Made by a program: the position numbers and the translations under genes. Below are positions 23,353 through 36,194 of a stretch of 64,000 nt of DNA, one piece after another (the first letter of the stretch is position 1; every line of letters begins with the position of its first letter). Below the pieces are notes generated by a model. The model did not search any database. It was not told the origin of the DNA and saw nothing but the letters and a program-made list of their open reading frames with translations. This DNA is from Cardinalis cardinalis. Lineage: Eukaryota > Chordata > Aves > Passeriformes > Cardinalidae. The DNA lies in the NCBI GenBank assembly GCA_014549065.1, contig JACDOX010000013.1:2040663-2104662 (forward strand), in the 5' to 3' direction.

Positions 23353-24171
23353 CAAACTCTGTATTCTCAGAACGTATCTTTTAGAGCCGTTGGGTGCAAC
23401 ATTTCTTTTAACACCGTGCTGGAGATCAGGAATTGGTTCTAAAATGTTACAAATCTAGAGAATAAATCTCAAGGTAAATTTTTACTTCTGGAATTGGAAG
23501 AGTCTTGATGTGAATCAGATCTGTGACNCCTTCTTGGGTGTTTCATCTAGAAGCCTTGGACCTAATGTGGTATAATAGTTTCTCTCCAATCTGTTTATTT
23601 GAGTAAACAATGTCTGAATAAAGTCTGTCAGAGAAATGAGGAGTAAGCACAATGCTTGCTGGGGAGGTGACCTGTTATTTTATGATGCATCTGCAAAAAG
23701 AGTAGCAAAATCTGCTCATAGTGCAGACATTTACTTTTTTGGCCCAGCTTTCCCCCTTCCTTTGTGGCANTTACCATACGAGGAGCAGTATCAACCTCCT
23801 TTTCAGTTAGGACATGCAGAAAATGCTGTGGACAGCTGGTTAAAGGACCAGAGGGCCCAGAATAGTCTTCATTGCAGTCTCTATTCTTGGACCTTTAGAA
23901 CTGAAACTTAAAGTCTGAGTGCTGGAAGTATATTTCAAGTGTTACTCCCTGNGTGCAAATATGCATAATGTTAAGTATAATTCAGGGTTGCTTTACTGGA
24001 GTTTTTTAGGCTTTTTTTTCTCCTTTTTTTTTTCTTGTAATATTTTCTACTTCTTTAATATTTTTGTGCTTCTAAGGTGTACTTTGTGGCTATGCTCTAA
24101 ATTTATGCTTTGAATTTAAGAAAGCACATTTTAATGCTAGAACTAACAGTACAAAGTACTGCTTGAGCATT
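23353..24171. other. Noncoding spacer
   Basis: No gene is seen. A T-rich run lies at 24001-24035 just before a CR1 fragment. Confidence 0.45.
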
Positions 24172-24284
24172 TGAGCAATGCTCTCAGGCACTTGGTGTGA
24201 TCCTTGGGGTGCCCTGCACGGGGGCAGGAGCTGGACTCGATCCTGATGTATCCTTTCCAACTCAGCATGTTCTATGATTTTATG
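24172..24284 (+). mobile_element. CR1 LINE 3' end fragment
   Basis: Matches the avian CR1 3' UTR: CCTTGGGGTGCCCTGCACGG, GGAGCTGGACTCGATCCTGA, TCCTTTCCAACTCAGCAT and terminal TTCTATGATTTTATG, the degenerate octamer repeat that ends CR1. Severely 5' truncated, as is usual. No target duplication identified. Confidence 0.88.
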
Positions 24285-26091
24285 AAAACAAAACTTCTGT
24301 GAGTTCAGTGATAAATTTCCTCTGCACCCNGGAAATTCAGATACCATTGAAGGCAATGGCAGAAATTCTAGTGTTTTCAAGAGTGCAAGAAATTCCTGCT
24401 ATCCTTTGCTTATACAAAATTGTTCAGAGGGAGTGACAAACATTGCAGAGTTTTAGAGCTGTTCTTGGAAATAAATTGTTCAGAAACCCACAGATATTTA
24501 ATGTGGTCCTCTGTATTATTTCAACTAATGAATCAGCTTTGGGACTGCAGAAAAAGGCTTTATATGCTTGATCCTAAGGTTAAAGTCAGTGTATAGAGTA
24601 TAAAGGCCATATACTATCTAATCCATATACATCTAGTTTATGAACAAAGCCACTTTTTCATAAAAATGGGAAAATGCATAAATTTCATATCGGAAAAAAA
24701 TTCAAACATTGCAAGCCAAGAGAGGAAGAACCAATACCATGTATTGCCTCCAAGTGGAAGACTAAGACCTGTCACATTCTGGAAATCAGTTGTGACCCAT
24801 CTTGCATATCTGAACATCTGCACACTACTTAGAGCTGGCATTAGCTGGGTCACTTGCTACTTTCAGTTATAACTCCCTCACAGAGAAGGTATATTAGAAA
24901 AATCAATAGAGAAATCAATACATTTTACCCAAGTTATCAGATCTGCTCCGGATGCTTAAGTTGCTAAATAGTATTTGATTCAAATAAAACGGATCTCACA
25001 TCCTTTCTATTAAACTGAGAGCTGGCATATATTTCCCTTCCCTCTCTTCGCCATTCCCAGTTGAGAAGCGTTTGCACTCTGGCACCAATTTATGTAGAAT
25101 TTCAATGTGGTTTTGAAATAAAATNGATTAACATTTTCTCTTCTGAGTAACTGTCTTAACATCATCCCAAAAATNATGGGAAATTAGTTTGTATTAAAAA
25201 ATGCTTTTAGTTTATTTCCCAAATTAAGTAATAATGCAGCATANTGAGGGGTTGCACAAGGGATCTTTNGGAGTACTTGGAAAAAGCAACAGTCAGTGAA
25301 GTGGAAAAATGAGGCAACAAAGTCTGGATTTCANAGCAAACTGTTTCTATTGGATTTCATCTCTAGATATTACACTGATAGTTTATGTGAATACAAATTA
25401 TGTTCCATGGGAACACTGTGGGGTAAATCAACAGTGCATTGCACATGGATTTAAGCATGCAAATGACAAAAATAGGAGATAAGTATGAAAAAATTNTGTC
25501 CCTAAACCACCATGTACTTAACTCACTGACAACAGGAACATCAGGAAAGAATTTTAGGACATACTACATTTTGCAGAAAGACACATAGGTTTTGCTAAAG
25601 GTGGTGGTAATGCTCTTATTTTTGGTAATGTCCTTATTCTTCAATTCTCTTACAACAGCATTCACCTTTAGTGTAAGGCTGATAAGGTTTTTTTTTNCTT
25701 CTTTTTTTGGCAAATAAATTCTTATGGCAGATATATGAAAAAAGCTAAATCCCGTGACTCCATGGTTTCAGGGGTGATAATGGGACAAAGTGCCTCTCAT
25801 GTAGGTTACAATCACACCCTGGCACCCTATCAGTGAACTTCTAGTGAAATATCAGTGAACTTCAGATTCCNATTTCACTAGAAGTTCACTGATATTTCCA
25901 AAGCTTCATAACCACGTCACCAAAGACACCCACTACTACAATTTGCAATGAAGACAACCCTNACAGACAGTTCTAAGCAAGTGACCAATGTTTGAAGGAA
26001 TGGAAGCACTGATGCTATGAAAAATCTAAAATGGGGAAAGGATGAGGTTATTATACTGCATATGCAGTTCCCCCGTGCAGTATGAATTGTT
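24285..26091. other. Noncoding spacer with a strong inverted repeat
   Basis: No gene is seen. AT-rich with an unusually high number of single N bases between 25125 and 25962. Contains the inverted repeat described separately at 25829-25897. Confidence 0.45.
25829..25897. repeat. Perfect 22-bp inverted repeat with an overlapping alternative hairpin
   Basis: Left arm 25829-25850 and right arm 25872-25893 are exact reverse complements (ATCAGTGAACTTCTAGTGAA plus AT), with a 21-nt loop. A partial direct copy of the left arm, AAATATCAGTGAACTTC at 25847-25863, can pair instead with 25881-25897, so two mutually exclusive hairpins are possible. One N lies in the loop at 25871. Confidence 0.95.
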
Positions 26092-26414
26092 TTACAGAGA
26101 CATGCAAGAGAGCTGGAGAAGAACTATTTACAAGGGCATGCAGNGACAGGCCAAGGTGTTTCTGCTTTAAACTGAAAGAGGGTAGGTTTAGATTTGATAT
26201 TAGGAAAAAATTCTTAACTATGAGGATGGTGAGACACTGCAACAGCCTGCTGAGAGAAGTTGTGAATTCCTCATCCCTAGAAGCATTTAAGACCAGGTTA
26301 GATAGGGCTTTGAGCAAGCTGGTCTAGTCTAAGGTATACCCTCCCCTGGCATGAATGTTGGAACTAAATGATCTTGAAGATTCCTTCCAAATCAAATGGT
26401 TCTGTGATTCTGTA
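26092..26414 (+). mobile_element. CR1 LINE 3' fragment
   Basis: Extended match to the avian CR1 3' region: GAGAAGAACTATTTACAAGG, AAACTGAAAGAGGGTAGG, GATATTAGGAAAAAATTCTT, GAAGTTGTGAATTCCTCATC, GGGCTTTGAGCAAGCTGGTC and terminal GGTTCTGTGATTCTGT. The open frames of 80-90 codons over it (26051-26317 and 26082-26327) are the decayed element. Orientation is plus. Confidence 0.92.
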
Positions 26415-28805
26415 AGGTACTCACAGAGTAACCTTTGAGTTAGACTATTGTTGACACAGACTGCCAGCATAACCCAGTATCTTGTTTCAGACACAGTCAA
26501 TGCACAAAAGGGTTTCATCTTCCATCNCAGTCTTTTCTCTCTCATTCTCAGTGTCAGTCTTGTGTCACTTGCCTCTATGAAGACTNATATAAGTCACAAC
26601 TTGGGATAGCAGAAAGCTACTAATTCACTAGACCCATCCAGAACCTCAGAAAGATTGACGCAGCATCCNCCTCTTCCGACCCATTGCCAGCCAACCTTCT
26701 GCCTCTGAAAATATCTCATTTTGAGCTGAGTATTGGGCTGAGAGGACTGAAAAGCATGATTGTACATGCTTTAATTAAAGGTCACAAGTCTTACAGGCTG
26801 TGACGTTATCTAATATATAGCTTTTCCTTTAGAGTGGCAGATCACCATTTTGTGAGACTGTACATTTCTGAGTTCTGAGCACTGCTGGCAGTTCACTCAC
26901 TCACACCGTTGACNTGACGGATCCAAAGCAGTGATGAAACTTTGTGAGAATGCAGTATCAGCTCCTGCTTGTGCCAGGTCACTGCCACTCTTCCTCTTTT
27001 TACATTTTCTCCTGACTGAACCAGTTTTTTGAGAGTCTGGTGCAGTCTGTGATAAGCCAGAGTGAGCAATGACTCTGATTCAGGAACGAACAGACTTTAT
27101 GCCAGAACCTATCCCTCTCCACCCCGTTGTCTGTCTTCTCTCCATTGAACAAGTGGCCCTGTCCCTTCCACATACTCAGTGTAGTGACTTCATCTGTATA
27201 AAACCTTGGTTTTCAGAAGTCCTGTTTGTTCNCACAATTCCCCTTACACTGGTGCACGAACTGCAAAATATTGAAAAGCAAGAAACAGTAGAAGCTTGTG
27301 GAGCCTCCCAAATCCAAGTCCAAAGTAAAGAGAATTCTCAAAGATAGCAATCCAGAGGACGCAGAAGAAATGGGAAGGGCTATTCCCCTTCTCAGGGTCT
27401 CTTTCTGGGCAGGCAGCTGCCAGAGAAAGGATGCAGGACTGGAGTCCTGCCATGACACAGGAAAATGCCACAAAAGGACAGAAAGATTCTAAGTCAGATG
27501 ATGAGATAAAATAGAGCAAAACTTTAGTGAGGACCATGTACTTACATGCTGCTCTTGTGTTCTCCATCTCTTCACTTCAGCATCCCTGGAAAGTCACATT
27601 AACCTTGGCCCTCACTGGCTCCCATTCTACAAATTTGGGAGCATTTCTTTTGTTATCAGCCTTCAATAGTCATGCTGTTCTTGCTTCTCTTTCCCTTGTA
27701 CCATGTGTCCTTTTGACTCCTCCAGTCAATCAGTGTCATTTGGTGCTATTAAAAGATTCTGACCTGATCTGAAATGCCTCTAAGAGGCTGGGATAATAAA
27801 CAACTGTTAAATGATCCACACTGAACCAGGGCTAACACGTTTTGAATTCTTCTTTGATTCAAATATATGATATTGGCACTTTTAGGAACATGGAGATGGT
27901 TTGTTTCACTCATCAAATGAAATATTTGTCAAAAAGCCAGGTATATTAGATGTGTTGGATAAACTTCTGCGACTTAGTTAAGAAAATAGGCAGTTTGACA
28001 TAGCAGGTACAGAAACCCCTGCATTTAGTCTGTCTCTCTTGTAAGTCACAGAACATAAAAATTCATAAAAGTATATTTGAGGCTGTTGTCTTCACACATA
28101 TAGGCACAGAGGGCCCTATTTTTTATCTATACCTGCTTGCACTCTTCAGCAAATTCTGGAAGCCATTATTTCACAGTAAGTGTACATAGGTACTTTGCCT
28201 GGAAGAGCCAATCACTAATGTGAAAAAGTCTTAATTATTTTGTTAAGATACTACAGAGAAGTTTACCATTCTGCAGACAAAAGGATAGTTTTGTTTTAGA
28301 GTAGTTGCTGTAATAGTTTTCTGGAAAAAAAAAGTTATTAAAAAAAAAATTCTGCTTTCCAGTAGAATTAAAATTTTGTTTCTTTATTCAATATTTGTCT
28401 CTTGTAGTACTTGTGTTTCTTCTTGTACTGTTTAAATCACAGCATAAATTCACAGTAACATCCACTGGCCATGTTAAGCCATGTTTCTTCCTTGGTCTTT
28501 CAAGTGACAGTGTTCTGTTGAAGTGCAGTTAGAAAAATTAGCTGTTCTAACTGCTTTTCACGTGCATTCATCAAACTGCCATTCTAGGAAACAATTCACT
28601 GGCATGCTGGATGCTGGAAACTTGCCTCTGCTTTTGTTTGCTAATAGATTGCTTTATTAATTCCAAAGGTTTAGCAAACACCTTGGTTTTTTCCCAGCAG
28701 AGTTTAATTCATCTGTTCTCGTTCTGTATGAATAGATGTCTTCTGGTCACTGATACACAGGACTATGCTTTCACATTCATTCCCCGTACTAATTATTTGA
28801 AATGT

Positions 28806-28862
28806 TTGATAGCCCAAATGTACTGTCATTGGTCAGTTTGATAGCCCAAACTGTCATTGGTC
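28806..28862. repeat. Short imperfect tandem duplication
   Basis: TTTGATAGCCCAAA followed by CTGTCATTGGTC occurs twice; the first copy has four extra bases (TGTA) in the middle. It looks like a local duplication followed by a small indel. Confidence 0.85.
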
Positions 28863-31504
28863 TCTGTGGAGTTTGTCAGATTGCACACTGATGGTGGATT
28901 CTAAAAAAGCTTTTGGGCATGTTCTGAGTCTGTAAAACAATGTATTTATTCACTGTTACACATTGTGCCTGTTTTCTGCTGCCTTTCACAGTCATTTATA
29001 TTGGCACAAAAGGTATAGCTGACTTCCAGAAATTAAGAATCACGCTATTAAGGAAAAATACAAACCAAAATAAGAATCTGACAAATGAAATTTCAGATTG
29101 TATTCTCAGAGTTATGATGGTTTTTTTCTTGCCTTTTTTTAAATTTTTCTGTTGTTTAGATTCTTTTCTTAACAAGCTGCAGTGCTACTAACATTCAAAC
29201 ATTCAGAAGTCAGGTGCCTAGAGGACCAAAAGATTGTCCTGAATTTGATTATATTCTGAAACAAAGAAGAAAGAAAGTTGGTGAAAGAAGGAGTGAGAGT
29301 CTGTATTTGTGAGTGTCTTTATGAAACTCATTTGAGAGGCAGAGGAAGATCTCTTATCTGGCCCCTGACATACCATGTATTTGGAGGGAATAGAGAAGGA
29401 TTTTCAGACATCCCTCCTTGCAGGAAGCTGCCCTGTGCTACTGGACTGTGGGAAGATAAAACACCCAGTTTAGTTTTCACTGAGTTCCAAACCTTTTCAG
29501 AGGGATCAGTTTCTGTAGGAAGATCAGCATGCCTGGGAAATATCCCATGACCTGTTGGGTGGTGCATCTTCCTTAAACTGAGGTTTAAATCTTTTGGATA
29601 TAATAGGAATATAGTTAAAAGCTTTGAAATTGCTGGAAAGCAAATTTTGATTTTTAGTTTAAATATATACACACCAAAGAATAGCCCTATTTTTTCATCT
29701 TACCTTAAGGTACAAATGTCCCTATGCTTGTGATGCACAGTAGTCATCAAGGCAGCTGCTGAATTATTTCCTTATAAGATCATTTAACTTCAAAACTTCA
29801 TATTATACAGGTCACGTGCTCTGGTGATATTCAGAAGGGAATTGTCACTTTCAGACAACTAATATCAGTCATTCTTCTATCTATATTTGGATTGCAGGCT
29901 CAGGAAAGTGTGATGGCAGTTATTAACTGCTCTCAAGAAATCCACTTGCAAGATGGATTTATTTCTTGATTAATGATGGAGATTATTCAAGTATTAATTC
30001 CAGTTTTTTATATCGCAAACTTGATATCATCCTTGTTCTCTCCACCCTTAAAATTACTATGATTACTCTAATTGTTAGAAAGCTATTATTTGATTCAGAT
30101 TTGCAAAGTAATTATCAGCTAGTAGCACATCTGCCATTTCTCACTAAATTTTGGTATGTATTGTTGTATCTCAATTAACAAAAGATCTACTAACTGAAGC
30201 ATTGCTGTATGAATTCTAGTAAGCCTTTCAAGCATGACATAAATTTTGTCCTGATTGATTCTGACTCTTACTGTGTGCTCTTTAATTTGTTGCTTTGCAT
30301 TTCAGAATTGTCTGTGAACCTGGTGCTTGATGTTTTAAACAATGATTTCTTCATCTGTGGCAATCAGATATACATCTAGAGGTTTTAACTGATGGAGTAT
30401 CCTTTATGACATTATTTCTACTTCCTCTTCATGAGTTTTATTCTCATTACCTTTTTTCTTTGATTGTGTCACAGGCTACATGGATTAAACAGAATTACAG
30501 TTTTTAATCTCATCTTTGAGTTAGTACTACTAAGATGATGGTATAATCATTTGTACATATCTAGCCTTTCTGTCATGTACATGAGGAGCAGTGAAGGCAG
30601 CCAACACACCAGCTATTAATACTGGAGCGTCATTGATGTGATTTTTACACCCACTGTACTTGCTATATAGATTTTTCAAGTTGTTGCAAAGTTATACCAT
30701 TTAAAAATGAGATTTTGAGCACTCATAAATATGCACAAGTGCTTGTGTGCACACCCAAACACACATACTTCAAATGTCTGAAAACATTTCTGTATTAGAA
30801 AAACAATCTCAACAGCCTACTATTGAGCTGCCTAAAATGTTTCTTGTACTGAAATATACTTAGTTCAATTCATGTGTAGCATTGCTTAGTTAATACCGTA
30901 AACTCTTCTGGATTACCAAATTCAGTTGACATATGTTTTCTGTAAAAGTACTCTGATGACCTTTTTTAGAAACTATAATTGAGTCAAATTTACTATANGT
31001 TGAGCTAAGAAATCTGTCCGGCACACAGGAAAATTAGTGCAGTATGGTCTTATGAAAGAAATAAAATCTTCAAGCCTCAGTTTTACTTACTTTGTGTTCT
31101 ATTGCTTCCAATGAAATTAGTTCTTTTTTTCACGACTTTTGATAGAATCAGTATCAGCAGCTATATCTTCTTTCTATATTGTTCTTTCAGGAGTTTAAGC
31201 CTTATTCCGGTATGTTGACATAAATGTCATTTTTTCTGTGATAAACTGGGAATACTGGAGTCCAGGGTTCTTCTCTGACTTTTAGCTGAGCCATACATAA
31301 GAAGGTAGCGCAGTAGAGCCACAGGAAACTTTTAAGTGGGAAATTCAGATTGGAATGAAAGACAACAAAGGAACACAGAAACAGAGTAAATGCTAAATGA
31401 CCATGAGGAGAATGAAAGGCTGACATAATTAGTGCTGATGACCAGATCTCGGTTGTACTGGGAACAGATAAGACACAGAGGAGTCGCTCAGGGACATCAT
31501 ATCT

Positions 31505-31557
31505 AATGTCCTATTAAACATTTAGGACATTTTAGTCTGTGTAAATACAGACTAAAA
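31505..31557. repeat. Two adjacent short stem-loops
   Basis: AATGTCCT (31505-31512) pairs with AGGACATT (31524-31531), and TTTTAGTCTGT (31530-31540) pairs perfectly with ACAGACTAAAA (31547-31557) over a 6-nt loop. The two hairpins abut almost exactly. Confidence 0.85.
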
Positions 31558-34500
31558 GAGTTTTAAAGGCCTCAGGAGAGTCTGACCTCCAACTTTTTTT
31601 AGTCACATCATCGATGCCAAAATATCACGAGGGCAAGGTGGTCCATGACTTCTGTGGTGGCTTTCAACCATTTTAGTAGCCTCTCTGAGGACATTTCTCA
31701 CATGATGGGATGCACCTGGTCAGGAGTCAGTATTGGCAAAAAGGTTCAAAACTTGGTCTATGGTACAAAAATTGTGTAGTTTGACTCATGTCTGCATGGT
31801 CCATTTGTCATGACACTACTCCTTACACAGAAATAATTAAATTTGTGATGATTGCTGTTTCATGTGTAATATAAATAAGGAACACTTTTTTACTTTTTAA
31901 TATTTTTAACATACGCACGTCAGATTATACCAACCTAGGAAGATCCTAATTAAAATTACACTTCCAAGAAATTAAAAGAATTAGCTACAGGAGGGCACAC
32001 TTAAATCAATCAGCCATATCTGTGTCCTTTATTGATCCCAAATCGTTTTGGTGTGATTGGAACATTTTCATTTTCATAACCTCATTTCCNATTAGACCAT
32101 CTCTCAAAGAAGCTTTGAGTGTTTCCCTTTTTTTCTTTTTTTTCCCTCACGGTGTCACTACAGGCCAAACCTGACAAATTCTTTATGTATCCATGTACAT
32201 GAGCCTCAGCACACTGGATGAGGCATTTCTGTTCTACTACCTCCAATAGTCAGCTTCTATAGCCTGTTCAGGGGGTACAAGACATGAATAACTGTTGGGT
32301 GAGCATAAATCAGTGTGAGTAGCTAGAGGGCTTGTAGGTCTCCTTTTCTATAGAGCTTTCATTTGTGCCCCTGGACAGTGGCTATTTTCAATATGAAAGA
32401 GGACTAGTCTCAGAGTCAGAAGTCTTGCTGTGCAGCAGATGTATCTGAAATTTGACTGTGTACTAACATTCTGTGCTTATCAAGCAGAGCTATTTTAAAA
32501 CTTAGGTTTTAGAATAAATATTTGTATAATCTGGTGAAGGTCAACTGCAAAGTTAGTGTTATTATCTGGCTTAAAATTGTTACCTGTGTATTGTTACCTG
32601 AATTAAAAGTTCTCATGTTTAGGCCCAGTTCTCTTAGTGCTCCTCATTAAGACATAGTTTATTTAAAGTGTTAGCAAATGTTTGAAATTTTATTTAGTGN
32701 GAAAAGAAGATGAAAGCAACTGAAAGTTTTTATTTGTGAGAGCATATTTGACCTCCATCCCAGCTATTTAGGTCATACACTGGCATTGCATCTGTGGACT
32801 CCTAAAGTAGATCTGCTGTAAAAAGATGACCTTTGTCTTATTTATGGGTATAACAGAGGATTATAGTCAAAATGCTAAAATTCTGTCTTCCTAACATTTT
32901 TATCAACCCCAGTAATACATTTCACCCTGAAAATGCTGAAGTTGTCAACATACAGTTTTTGGATATTGTGTTCTTGTTGGATTTTCTGTAATTTAGTATC
33001 TGTAACTGTTGGTTTTGCTTCTTAGGGAGTCTCTTANGCCATAAGTACTGCCTCATAAATTCCTGTACAAGCATGTAATTAATCTGTTTAATTTTCAAGA
33101 ACATTTCTGTCTTCTCATTAAATGGTAATTTCCTCTATCAGAAATCCAATGTCCTTTCTAATTGGAGGATTATATTTCAAGATCAGAAAATTATTTCTTT
33201 TTCTAAGCTAAGTGTATTTGGGGGTTTAGATTCAGGTAAAATACACAACTTGATTTTTTTTCCTTATTTCTTTGAAATTTTTACTTCAAGTCTTCGAGTT
33301 GTTTTCAGATTATTACTTTGACATTTTCATCACGAAATGACATACTAACCCTACTCCTTCAGCTGAAATGAAAAAAAAATACATTATTAAGATTGCAATG
33401 TAAAGCTTTCAGGCACCAGGGCAGGGGAAAAATGGCATCTTGTCATAAGAGTGTATTCATAACTTGGCCCTTAACTCAGTTGAAGGCATTACAATATTGC
33501 CTGTAGTTNTATGAAAAAATCTGGTGTTTTGCCATATTTCATATTTCAAAGGTCCAAGGTAGACCTTTTTTCTATGTTAATTAAAATNATGCAATGAGGA
33601 AATGATGGGTATTGTTTGGAAAATAACTTCAAATTTTATTGGGGTTTACAGGAAGAAATGTTTTCTATTTTATGGCAGTTGCAGCTTGCCTTGGAGATAG
33701 GAATTTGCCTCTTTCATCTGCTGCAGGACAAGTTGTCGAAATCGAACTTATCAAGATGGTCACTTGTTTCCATGTTGCTTTGTGTCATGAGAGGATTCTG
33801 AACACTCAGAGTGGAAAGCCAGGGCAATGGGAGCTCAGCTGCTGGGCATTGAGAACAAAAAGTGCTACACNGTGGTGTCACAAACCTGTGTCCAAAGTGA
33901 ATGTGTACAGTTGACCTCTGACTTTTAGTTCTGTACTTCAGTATATTTCTCATCTCTCAGGTTATTTTGGAAATAAATTATATTATGGCTTCAAAGGATA
34001 ATAATATAATAGCGATTGGGTAATTTTGTCTTCAGAGCAGGGTTTGAACTATGCACAGTTAGAAAGCAATGGATGCCCACTGACTGATGAAGATTAAATA
34101 GTTGCTTATTACTTGAAAAGAATCCTCCTCCTATGTGGCATGCAGTTGCTGTACAAACAAACAGAAAGCTAAAACACATTGAATAAAACAAAAAACATAA
34201 GAAAGCATAGGGACAGCTACATAATCATAGTGGAAATATCTGAGATGGGAGTTTTCATGCTGTGGTATGTGTATCACTAGTGGTATGAAAACTATTTCCA
34301 AGTGGTCTTCAAATAAAATCTGAGAATCTGAGGAGAAGAATGTCTCCTTCATATGGTTTACTGTTATTTCATTCCTGCAGGAAACTGGAACAAAGATCTG
34401 CAAGCATAAGTAAGGACTAGTGCATGCCACATTTCCACCATCATCACCACTAATCTGATAAAATACAATTCCTTTTCCCGAGCAAACTAAAATGGTTACT

Positions 34501-35530
34501 TCAGGCATAAAGGAAAACCTGGTAAGTGATAGGTCACAATAGCTCAAGCAATGTGTCATGTTGTACACTATAATATCCTTCTCCAACTCTTACTTAGCAG
34601 GGAAGTTGAAGTTAAATGACATTGTGTCATTCTGGGAATATCCTCAGGTGTACTTCACAAGGTTTTGCCAAGTAAGCCCAGTGAGAAAAAACAGGAGCAT
34701 CTTGTTCTCATGTGAAATTTTAATGTAATTTGCTGACTGCTAAAGAACTATGAATATTAGATTTTATCCAATACATAAACTATAGCAGACAGAGACTTTC
34801 CCCACCTACTACTCATCAAACCTGCCCTGACTCTTGTCCCTAGCTTTCATTCTCGTCTGGTTATAATTGCCTGGTATTCACAATCTGTGTTCCTTGGGCT
34901 TCTCACAGCTCCTTGATCAAGATGTCTGAGCACTTTGTCCCAACTCCAGTTATCTCTCTTTCCTCTAGCCAGTCTCCCCATCCCACCTCCATCCCACCTT
35001 CCCCACCTCTGTCCAGTTCTCAGGTTTTGTCCACATGTGAAGACATTTCATGACTGAGGCACTGCAGTGCCTTCATCTGCATTTTCTGTGAGCAAGCGTG
35101 TCAAAGGAAGTTCTTCTAATCTTATAGTTTAGCATAGCTGGGTTTTTTCACAATAATGCTTGTTACACTTCCCTGTGTGAAACTTGATAAGTTTCTGCTA
35201 CCACGAGATTGCTGGATAGATACATACATTTAAAAAATGTATTTAAGTGACCACTTTATAACATCATACACTCTGTAGCTATGTACATAAGTGTGACTAT
35301 GTAAACTAAAAATATAGATATAAGCCTAAACAATAGGTGAAAATATCTGAAAAATGAAAATTTCTTAAAAGGATTATACCCAGTTATAGGGTAAACTTGT
35401 GATTAGCCATGTTGCCTTTAAGTAATCATTTAAGTATGTTAATTATTATGTGACCATGCATTTAAAAAGCAGATTTGAACTTAAAAACATATTTTAGAAA
35501 ATATTACAGTCCTATTTAACTTGGAATATT

Positions 35531-35536
35531 TTTATT
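35531..35536 (-). terminator. Candidate polyadenylation signal for the FOXQ2-like gene
   Basis: This is the first AATAAA on the minus strand downstream of the forkhead stop codon, about 660 nt away. I saw no other AATAAA or ATTAAA on that strand between it and the stop. Such hexamers are common by chance in AT-rich DNA. Confidence 0.3.
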
Positions 35537-36194
35537 AATCTGCAGAATTATTCAAACAAGAACAAGTATACAGTTTAACAGTTAAAGATACAGAAATATA
35601 CAGAGATTTTTTTGATCAATACAATGCATCAGAATTAATAATGTTGACTGAATAATAACCAGTGTATCATATTAATTGAGTAGAAGAATAATTCAGTATT
35701 ACCAGCAGTATGGGAGGTGATAAGTATAATTTCAAAGACATTCTCAAATGACAAAGGAAAAAAAATTATTAATCCTTCCTATTCAATATAATGTAAAAGT
35801 AAATACATGGTTGTACATATTTGAATATATAGTTATAAATACACATACATGTGTATTAATTTGAATCCAATAGAGCAGTAGTATACAGTAATATGATTAA
35901 TACAGGACAATTTAAAAATAATTTCATTAGGCAGTCATTGTGAATGGATTTGCTTTTATACTGAAGTAATCTATGCCTGGCCATTGACCAGCAGAATTAT
36001 TAAAAATTCATTGTTATGGTTTCAAAGCCAATACATTTAGGTAATAATCATGGATAATCAGTGGCCTATATAAGTAAGCAAGCTTTTCTGCTGTCTTTAA
36101 ACATATACAACATTAAAAATTGCACAACATATATATTATATCTTGACAGAGTCCCAAGCTGCCTGTGAAGTTATTCAAGCACTTCAAAAACTTT

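Larger units (their letters stand above)
26415..36194. other. Noncoding spacer downstream of the FOXQ2-like gene
   Basis: No gene, RNA or confident transposon is seen. Contents noted: a near-duplicate of about 27 bp at 28806-28862, paired stem-loops at 31505-31557, a pyrimidine-rich stretch at 34795-35030, and the FOXQ2 3' flank after 35531. The 151-codon minus-strand frame at 34131-34586 has no recognisable domain and no conserved-looking motif. Confidence 0.45.

Noticed and set aside
26051..26327. Overlapping 80-90 codon frames on both strands
   Set aside because: They lie entirely within a CR1 3' fragment.
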